Assembly (NCBI GenBank): GCA_028707105.1
Contig: JAQTUY010000045.1
Span: 1-11,148, forward strand
Direction: 5' to 3'
Source of the DNA: Candidatus Omnitrophota bacterium
Lineage (GTDB): Bacteria > Omnitrophota > Koll11 > Gygaellales > JAQTUY01
Length of the DNA: 11,148 nucleotides
Part shown: positions 7,341-11,148 of the stretch, piece after piece
Layout of the letters: every line of letters begins with the position of its first letter
Numbering within the stretch: the first letter of the stretch is position 1
Program-made: the position numbers and the translations under genes
Notes under the pieces: generated by a model
Seen by the model: only the letters and a program-made list of their open reading frames with translations
Database searches by the model: none
Told to the model about the DNA's origin: nothing

Positions 7341-8680
7341 ACAGGGTCCGCTTTGCTCCTTCACCGACGGGAAACCTCCATATCGGAGGAGCGCGCACCG
7401 CGTTATTCAATTGGATATTTGCCAGGAATACCGGCGGAAAATTTATTTTAAGGATCGAGGATACCGACGCCAAGCGTTCCAAGCAGGAATTCCTGGATGA
7501 GATATTATACAGCCTGGAATGGCTGGGGTTTGCCTGGGATGAAATATATTACCAGAGCAAGCGCTTTGACGTTTACCGCAAGCTCGCCGAAAAGCTGGTC
7601 AAAGACGGCAAGGCATATTATGATACCGGAGAAGCCATTGCCGAGGCCGATGAGGCAGATGCCGAGCCGGAACCAAGACAAAAAGTCCAGGACGCGGTTA
7701 TTTTCAAGGTTCAGCCCCAGAAGATCAAGGTAACCGACGTCATCCGCGGGGAGATAGAATTCGATTCCGCGCTGATCAAAGACCAGGTGCTTATTAAATC
7801 CGATGGTACCCCCACTTATAATTTTGCCTGCGTCGTGGATGATTCCGAGATGCAGATGACCCATATCATCAGGGGCGATGACCATATTTCCAATACCCCC
7901 AAGCAGATAATGTTATATCAGGCTTTAGGATTCCCGGTGCCCGCGTTCGCCCATCTGCCTTTAATATTAGGTAAGGACGGCGGCAGGTTATCCAAGAGGA
8001 CGGGAGCGACCGCCATCTCCGAATACCATAATATGGGGTATTTGCCGCAGGCGCTGGTAAATTATCTTTTGTTGTTGGGATGGGCGCCCGGAGGAAACCG
8101 TGAACTGATCGATATTAAAGAAGCTGTTAAATTATTCCGGCTCAAGCATGTCAACAAGACCGCCGCGGTTTTTGATATCGATAAACTTAAGTGGATAAAT
8201 AACCAGTATATCAGGAAGGCGGATCCCGCGGCGCTGGCAGAGGAGATAATCCCTCTTTTAACGGAGAGGGGCCTTATCGCGGCGGAGGATGTTGACAAGG
8301 CGTATATCGCCTCGCTGGTCAAGCTTTTCCAGTCCCGTCTTCCGGTTTTAAATGATTTTCCGGATTGGGCGGATTTCTTCTTCACCGAAGACTTCAAAAT
8401 GGACCCCGCGGCGCAGGAGCAGTATTTGTCAACTGACCTCTCGAAGGAATTCAAGCTTTATACCGGGAGATTAACGGCGCTTGATAAATGGGAGGTAGCC
8501 GAGGTTGAGAGGATCTTCCGGGAATTGGTCAAAGAACTGAACATCGAAGCCAAGGCCCTGGTGCATCCTATAAGGGTGGCCCTGACCGGAAAGACCGTAG
8601 GCGTGGGGCTTTTTGAAGCGATATACTATTTAGGTAAAGAACGGGTCATCAAGCGTTTAAGCCGGTGGATAAAATCTTGA
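7337..8680 (+). CDS. gltX: glutamyl-tRNA synthetase with shortened insertion domain
   Basis: Attaches glutamate to tRNA(Glu), and in organisms without GlnRS also to tRNA(Gln). The class I Rossmann core shows RFAPSPTGNLHIGGARTALFNW with the HIGH-type motif HIGG at 15-18, LRIEDTD, the SDGTPTYNFACVVDD block, HIIRGDDHISNTPKQ and the KMSKS-type loop R217-L-S-K-R221. An alpha-helical anticodon-binding region makes up the C-terminal third. The length is 447, about 20 short of common bacterial GltX. The loss lies between GKAYY and VIFKV: the usual Cys-containing segment with a CR/YDG motif is replaced by an acidic stretch of about 25 residues (96-120) rich in Glu, Asp and Ala, so no zinc site is possible there. 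The next gene is tRNA-Gln. The start overlaps the gamma gene (ATGA). Confidence 0.96.
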   Translation: MNRVRFAPSPTGNLHIGGARTALFNWIFARNTGGKFILRIEDTDAKRSKQEFLDEILYSLEWLGFAWDEIYYQSKRFDVYRKLAEKLVKDGKAYYDTGEAIAEADEADAEPEPRQKVQDAVIFKVQPQKIKVTDVIRGEIEFDSALIKDQVLIKSDGTPTYNFACVVDDSEMQMTHIIRGDDHISNTPKQIMLYQALGFPVPAFAHLPLILGKDGGRLSKRTGATAISEYHNMGYLPQALVNYLLLLGWAPGGNRELIDIKEAVKLFRLKHVNKTAAVFDIDKLKWINNQYIRKADPAALAEEIIPLLTERGLIAAEDVDKAYIASLVKLFQSRLPVLNDFPDWADFFFTEDFKMDPAAQEQYLSTDLSKEFKLYTGRLTALDKWEVAEVERIFRELVKELNIEAKALVHPIRVALTGKTVGVGLFEAIYYLGKERVIKRLSRWIKS

Positions 8681-8705
8681 TTTTGGCCGCCGGGCAAGTT
8701 ATACT
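8677..8705 (+). promoter_or_regulatory. sigma70-like promoter for the tRNA-Gln transcript
   Basis: TTGATT at 8677-8682 and TATACT at 8700-8705 are separated by exactly 17 bases. The -35 hexamer overlaps the TGA stop of gltX, so the promoter starts as the operon ends. Transcription would begin near 8712 and run through the broken tRNA copy, the tRNA-Gln and possibly the riboswitch. The call is from hexamer match only. Confidence 0.6.
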
Positions 8706-8756
8706 ATAGCATCAAATTTTTTGAAGTAGCACGCAGGATACGATAAGTAAATTTTC

Positions 8757-8841
8757 TGCCCTCTAGTGCAATCAAGCACCAAATGTTTTGATATAGCGCA
8801 GTCCTTGTGAGCGGTAGCGAACAAGGAGGTAGCACGACTGA
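8757..8841 (+). pseudogene. broken 5' copy of tRNA-Gln with an internal insertion
   Basis: Bases 8757-8772 repeat the first 16 bases of the intact tRNA exactly (TGCCCTCTAGTGCAAT), and 8828-8841 repeat the next 14 (GGTAGCACGACTGA). Joined together they equal tRNA bases 8851-8880. Between them lie 55 foreign bases (8773-8827) that interrupt the D-loop. Nothing matching the anticodon loop, T-arm or 3' acceptor strand follows, so this copy cannot form a tRNA. It ends nine bases before the intact gene. Confidence 0.75.
8802..8827 (+). repeat. inverted repeat (7 bp stem) inside the tRNA remnant
   Basis: TCCTTGT at 8802-8808 and ACAAGGA at 8821-8827 are perfect inverted repeats around the 12-base loop GAGCGGTAGCGA. 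The right arm ends exactly where the tRNA-derived sequence resumes at 8828. The same TCCTTGT/ACAAGGA arms form the outer part of the larger hairpin at 8957-8983, so the two may belong to one family of small palindromic elements. Confidence 0.65.
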
Positions 8842-8850
8842 ATAGATTGA

Positions 8851-8921
8851 TGCCCTCTAGTGCAATGGTAGCACGACTGACTCTGGATCAGTTAATTGTG
8901 GTTCGAATCCACAGGGGGCAA
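8851..8921 (+). tRNA. tRNA-Gln (anticodon CUG)
   Basis: A full cloverleaf can be folded. The acceptor stem TGCCCTC/GGGGGCA has one G-U pair; U8 and A9 follow. The D-arm is GTGC-AATGGTA-GCAC. The anticodon arm ACTGA-CTCTGGA-TCAGT has CTG at 8883-8885, reading CAG codons. There is a four-base variable loop and a T-arm TGTGG-TTCGAAT-CCACA. The discriminator base is A8921. No CCA is encoded after it (the genome continues TAAG), so a CCA-adding enzyme is required. The first pair is U1-A72, as in tRNA(Gln) species handled by GatCAB. It lies 170 bases after gltX, which is suggestive if that enzyme is non-discriminating, but the sequence does not prove this. Confidence 0.93.
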
Positions 8922-8956
8922 TAAGTTTTTGACAGCCCTCTTTGTTAGGGTGGTTC

Positions 8957-8983
8957 TCCTTGTCTGGCTTTGCCAGACAAGGA
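8957..8983 (+). repeat. perfect 12 bp inverted repeat downstream of tRNA-Gln
   Basis: TCCTTGTCTGGC, loop TTT, then GCCAGACAAGGA: a perfect 12 bp stem. It could help end the tRNA transcript, but it is followed by TTAATTCGG rather than a run of T, so it is not a canonical intrinsic terminator. It shares its outer seven bases on each arm with the hairpin at 8802-8827. Confidence 0.7.
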
Positions 8984-9047
8984 TTAATTCGGCCATACAA
9001 CTTACGTTCACTCGCCTTGCTCGTTCCGTAAGTTGTGGCCTCATTAA
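8984..9047 (+). repeat. long imperfect palindrome ending at the tRNA 3' repeat
   Basis: The arms pair as TTAAT, GGCC and ACAACTTACG (8984-9006) with CGTAAGTTGT, GGCC and ATTAA (9027-9047). A two-base bulge (AT) and a TC/TC internal loop interrupt the 19 paired positions, and the loop (9007-9026) is 20 bases. The right edge at 9047 directly abuts the duplicated tRNA 3' end at 9048. No reading frame is present. It looks like a small non-coding palindromic element (MITE or REP-like). Confidence 0.65.
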
Positions 9048-9067
9048 GAATCCACAGGGGGCAACCA
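9048..9067 (+). pseudogene. second copy of the tRNA-Gln 3' end, with CCA
   Basis: GAATCCACAGGGGGCAA at 9048-9064 repeats bases 8905-8921 of the tRNA exactly (17 of 17), covering half of the T-loop, the 3' T-stem, the acceptor strand and the discriminator. Unlike the intact gene, it continues with CCA at 9065-9067. It therefore reads as the original 3' end of a tRNA-Gln gene that was displaced by a 143-base insertion or duplication. The rest of the tRNA is missing. Confidence 0.7.
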
Positions 9068-9076
9068 ATTTATAAA

Positions 9077-9136
9077 GTGGCGATGAGGTTCGCCGGATAA
9101 CCACCCAGGTAGTTTGCGGGTTGATAACCTCTACTT
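9077..9136 (+). promoter_or_regulatory. fluoride riboswitch (crcB motif) aptamer
   Basis: The segment matches the fluoride aptamer known from crcB leaders. P1 is GGCG (9079-9082) with CGCC (9091-9094), enclosing loop AUGAGGUU. The loop bases GAGGUU (9085-9090) pair in a pseudoknot with AACCUC (9126-9131). A second stem, ACCC (9103-9106) with GGGU (9118-9121), lies between them, followed by the conserved UGAU before the pseudoknot strand and UACU after it. From memory, the Thermotoga aptamer has GAGGCC with GGCCUC at the pseudoknot, so the change to GUU/AAC here is compensated on both strands, which supports the fold. Its 3' strand is also the left arm of the terminator at 9126, so fluoride binding should switch the downstream antiporter gene on. 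Confidence 0.85.
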
Positions 9137-9158
9137 GAAAAAGTAGAGGTTTTATTTT
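9126..9158 (+). terminator. intrinsic terminator 1, riboswitch expression platform
   Basis: AACCTCTACTT (9126-9136), tetraloop GAAA and AAGTAGAGGTT (9141-9151) form a perfect 11 bp stem, followed by TTATTTT. The left arm contains the riboswitch pseudoknot strand AACCUC, so stem and ligand-bound aptamer exclude each other. This is the usual layout of a fluoride-induced ON switch. Confidence 0.8.
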
Positions 9159-9159
9159 A

Positions 9160-9193
9160 GCCTCTACAGTAAATGGTAGAGGTCTTCTTTTTT
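9160..9193 (+). terminator. intrinsic terminator 2 before the antiporter
   Basis: CCTCTAC (9161-9167) and GTAGAGG (9176-9182) form a 7 bp stem, extended by a G-U pair, with an eight-base loop, followed by TCTTCTTTTTT. The run of T ends three bases before the Shine-Dalgarno sequence. Both arms repeat the core of terminator 1, so the right arm of terminator 1 (9143-9149) can instead pair with the left arm here. Confidence 0.72.
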
Positions 9194-9209
9194 ACAGGAG
9201 GAGGTTTAT

Positions 9210-10418
9210 ATGGAAAGTATTTTTACTATTGCGGCAGTTTGGCTCGGATTAGCAGTTTTAGCCACAGTTGTCGCGTATCACCTTAAAATATCAATAGCGC
9301 TTATTGAAATTTGCATCGGTGTAACAGCGGCTGCTATCGCTAATCATTTTTTTGGCCAAAATTCTTTAGGGAATAACTTAGAGTGGCTGCGTTTTTTAGC
9401 TTCAGCAGGCGCGGTCCTGCTTACCTTTTTAGCCGGCGCAGAACTTGATCCAAAAGTCATAGCTTCCAAGAAAAAGGAAGTCCTGATCGTGGGATTGATC
9501 GGATTTTTAGCGCCATTTTTAGGTTGCGCGGCCATCGCCAGATTTATCCTGCATTGGGATATGAGGGCAAGCTGGCTTGCCGGAGTGGCGCTTTCCACAA
9601 CTTCTATGGCTGTTGTATATGCCGTTATGCTGGAGACCGGTTTTAATCGAACGGAGTTCGGTAAAGGTATTTTAGGAGCCTGTTTTATTAATGATCTAGG
9701 GACTGTTATAGCTCTGGGATTAATATTCGCGCCGTTTACTCATAAGACAGTTATATTCGTAGTTGTAAGTTTGATCGTATTGACTTTATTCCCTTTTATA
9801 ACTTCATTTTTGACGAAAGCATATGGAAACAGAACCGCTGCCATTAGAGCAAAATGGGTAGTTTTGGTATTGTTCGGCCTTGGGGCGCTGGCTTACTGGG
9901 CAGAAAGCGAAGCAGTCCTGCCTGCGTATGTAGCCGGCATACTTTTAGCTGAGTTCGCGGCAAAGGAGCAGCATTGGGTCAAGCGCATGAGGACATTGAC
10001 AGTAGGTTTCCTTACGCCGTTTTATTTCCTGCGCGCGGGAACACTTGTTTCATTGCCGGCCTTAATATCCGCGCCGCTTATATTCTCGGTCCTGTTTATC
10101 GCCAAAGTTATCTCAAAGATCTTCGGGCTGTATCCTATTATAAGCCGCTTTCGTAAAGAGCGCTCTGAAAGATGGTATTATACGCTTATGATGTCCACAG
10201 GGCTTACCTTTGGGACGATCTCCGCTTTGTATGGGTTCTCGCACGGGATAGTAACTCAGGAACAGTATTCATTTTTAGTGGCTGTAATTATCGCCAGCGC
10301 AGTTATCCCTACGATCATCGCCAATATCGCTTTTTTACCTAAACACCTTCTTCCGGCGGTTGCTCCAAAGAAGCAAGCCGGGCAGACAGCATCCGAGGGC
10401 GGGATAGATGAAGAATAA
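9210..10418 (+). CDS. cation:proton antiporter (CPA superfamily) under fluoride riboswitch control
   Basis: A 402-residue integral membrane protein with about 11-13 hydrophobic segments, resembling the Na+/H+ exchanger domain of NapA, GerN and KefB/KefC without a C-terminal nucleotide-binding domain. Key motifs are TFLAGAELDP at 72-81, STTS at 129-132 (the unwound helix of the crossover), ND at 161-162 in the ion-binding helix, and TPFYFLRAG with R275 where NapA-type proteins usually have Lys. An Asn-Asp pair with Arg is the pattern of electroneutral exchangers, whereas Asp-Asp with Lys is electrogenic. The start is fixed by AGGAGGAGG at 9196-9204. The leader contains a fluoride riboswitch, so it probably serves fluoride resistance, by removing acid carried in as HF or moving fluoride itself. 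The gene looks richer in A/T and TTA codons than the operon upstream. The last 20 residues are hydrophilic. Transported ion unknown. Confidence 0.88.
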   Translation: MESIFTIAAVWLGLAVLATVVAYHLKISIALIEICIGVTAAAIANHFFGQNSLGNNLEWLRFLASAGAVLLTFLAGAELDPKVIASKKKEVLIVGLIGFLAPFLGCAAIARFILHWDMRASWLAGVALSTTSMAVVYAVMLETGFNRTEFGKGILGACFINDLGTVIALGLIFAPFTHKTVIFVVVSLIVLTLFPFITSFLTKAYGNRTAAIRAKWVVLVLFGLGALAYWAESEAVLPAYVAGILLAEFAAKEQHWVKRMRTLTVGFLTPFYFLRAGTLVSLPALISAPLIFSVLFIAKVISKIFGLYPIISRFRKERSERWYYTLMMSTGLTFGTISALYGFSHGIVTQEQYSFLVAVIIASAVIPTIIANIAFLPKHLLPAVAPKKQAGQTASEGGIDEE

Positions 10419-10435
10419 TTATTAGAAAGACTTAG

Positions 10436-10466
10436 CCGCGTCAGGGTTTTTTATGCTTTGACGCGG
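10436..10466 (+). repeat. stem-loop between antiporter and next gene
   Basis: CCGCGTCA (10436-10443) and TGACGCGG (10459-10466) form a perfect 8 bp stem around a 15-base loop that contains six T. No T-run follows on either strand, so a canonical terminator is doubtful. The right arm contains most of the -35 hexamer of the next promoter, so this may be an operator-like palindrome or a weak terminator of the antiporter transcript. Confidence 0.55.
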
Positions 10467-10487
10467 TGAAGCAGGATTTGCTATAAT
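10458..10487 (+). promoter_or_regulatory. sigma70-like promoter for the DUF3352-like gene
   Basis: TTGACG at 10458-10463 (5 of 6), an 18-base spacer and a perfect TATAAT at 10482-10487, with TG one base upstream making an extended -10 (TGCTATAAT). Start of transcription is expected near 10494, about 30 bases before the ATG. Confidence 0.78.
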
Positions 10488-10523
10488 AGGGAAAATATAA
10501 CCTCAAAAGGAGGGTCAGGGCGT

Positions 10524-11148
10524 ATGAAAAAATCGATAGTCGCAATCATTTGCGCAGCCATAGCTGCCTTCGCTTGTTATGCCTATTTTTCCATATTCGC
10601 GCAAAAGCCGGTTGTCTTTGAAAGCATCGTTCCCGACAGCGCGATATATTACGTTTCCACCTCTAATTTAAACAAAAAATTCCGGGATTTTAAGAACAGC
10701 ACCTTCTTTTTGCAGCTTTCCGGGACATCTTTATATAAAAAGAATATAGGCCCCAAATTGGATGAGCTTGATTCCAAGGCGCCGTTCCTGAAGGATTTTA
10801 CGGATAAGGATATTGCCCTGGCAGTTCTTTCTTTAGGCAAGGCCCCGGATATTAAGCAAGGCAAAAAGTACGACCTGGAAAGCGCGGGGGACATCTTGCT
10901 GCTTATCCGCGTTGATAAGAATAAATTGCCCCAGCTCAAGAGAACTATAGCAGAAGCTTATATCGCCAAATACAAGTGCGGGATCGTTTCCAGCGGATAC
11001 CAGGGGGTCAGGATCTCCAGTCTAAAGGCGGCAAGCGGGGAAGAGGCGATCAATTATACGATCTTATCCGATACGGTCCTGGTCAGCAACAGCCTGGAAA
11101 ATATCCGTAAAAGCATAGACCTTTTTAAAAAGAAAAACGCGCAAAGCC
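10524..11148 (+). CDS. membrane-anchored DUF3352-like protein, N-terminal part (3' end outside window)
   Basis: The frame is open from the ATG at 10524 to the window end (208 codons). GGAGG at 10509-10513 supports the start. Residues 4-25 (IVAIICAAIAAFACYAYFSIF) form a signal anchor after a KK pair, so the rest should lie outside the inner membrane. Then come VPDSAIYYVST, a pattern typical of DUF3352-type proteins (a Pro-Asp/Ala turn followed by a YV strand), and later DKDIALAVLSLG, ILLLIRVDK and TILSDTVLVSNSLENIRKSID, the repeating strand-helix units seen in that family. No catalytic motif is seen and the role is unknown. It has its own promoter, so it is probably a separate transcription unit from the antiporter. 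The family call is from pattern similarity only. Confidence 0.6.
   Translation, partial: MKKSIVAIICAAIAAFACYAYFSIFAQKPVVFESIVPDSAIYYVSTSNLNKKFRDFKNSTFFLQLSGTSLYKKNIGPKLDELDSKAPFLKDFTDKDIALAVLSLGKAPDIKQGKKYDLESAGDILLLIRVDKNKLPQLKRTIAEAYIAKYKCGIVSSGYQGVRISSLKAASGEEAINYTILSDTVLVSNSLENIRKSIDLFKKKNAQS

Noticed and set aside
8929..8957. Perfect -35 hexamer TTGACA at 8929-8934 as a riboswitch promoter
   Set aside because: No -10-like hexamer occurs at 16-18 base spacing, so it is probably chance.
8957..8983. Canonical intrinsic terminator of the tRNA
   Set aside because: The stem is strong but is followed by TTAATTCGG, not a T-run; it is kept as an inverted repeat only.
8757..9067. CRISPR-like array suggested by the repeated segments
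   Set aside because: The repeats are pieces of one tRNA in different orders and lengths, with no regular spacing and no cas genes.
8892..9104. 70-codon minus-strand reading frame over the tRNA and hairpins
   Set aside because: It crosses an intact tRNA, two palindromes and the riboswitch P1, and its protein has no recognisable pattern.
9048..9136. Second complete tRNA at the distal 3' repeat
   Set aside because: Only the 3' 17 bases and CCA are present; no D-arm or anticodon arm can be folded upstream.

Overview
The window reads as part of a bacterial chromosome. All recognisable genes lie on the + strand and are packed with gaps of a few bases or 1 to 34 base overlaps. My best guess is an uncultivated anaerobe of the Omnitrophota type. 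That guess rests only on overall style: a PilZ protein beside a GH39-like hydrolase, a ferredoxin-dependent 2-oxoacid oxidoreductase, a DUF3352-like protein, and moderate GC with many TTA/TTT codons. No marker in the window proves it.

Region 1 (1-8680) is one long apparent operon. It runs: the 3' part of a GH39-like glycoside hydrolase, a small PilZ-domain protein, both exonuclease VII subunits (xseA, xseB), DXP synthase (dxs), a two-cluster ferredoxin, the alpha, TPP-binding beta and gamma subunits of a 2-oxoacid:ferredoxin oxidoreductase (VOR/KOR type), and glutamyl-tRNA synthetase (gltX). From dxs to gltX every junction overlaps (8, 4, 1, 4 and 4 bases), so translation is probably coupled. 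DXP synthase and the oxidoreductase both use TPP and 2-oxoacids, and the oxidoreductase makes the reduced ferredoxin that late MEP-pathway enzymes can use.

Region 2 (8681-9209) has no protein gene but is dense in signals. A sigma70-like promoter overlaps the gltX stop codon. It is followed by a broken copy of the 5' part of a tRNA-Gln, the intact tRNA-Gln(CUG), two large inverted repeats, and a second copy of the tRNA 3' end, this time with an encoded CCA. Ten bases later begins a fluoride riboswitch (crcB motif), recognised by its P1 stem, the six-base pseudoknot and the conserved UGAU-AACCUCUACU tail. Behind it are two consecutive terminator-like hairpins built from the same seven-base arms.

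Region 3 (9210-10418) is the gene under that switch: a membrane cation:proton antiporter of the CPA superfamily, not the usual CrcB/Fluc or CLC-F exporter. It probably forms a fluoride-stress unit.

Region 4 (10419-11148) holds a stem-loop, an excellent promoter (TTGACG, 18-base spacer, extended -10 TGCTATAAT) and the first 208 codons of a membrane-anchored DUF3352-like protein that runs off the window.

The most interesting items are the fluoride riboswitch with its nested tandem-terminator platform in front of an antiporter, and the tRNA-Gln locus, whose two ends are duplicated around palindromic insertions.
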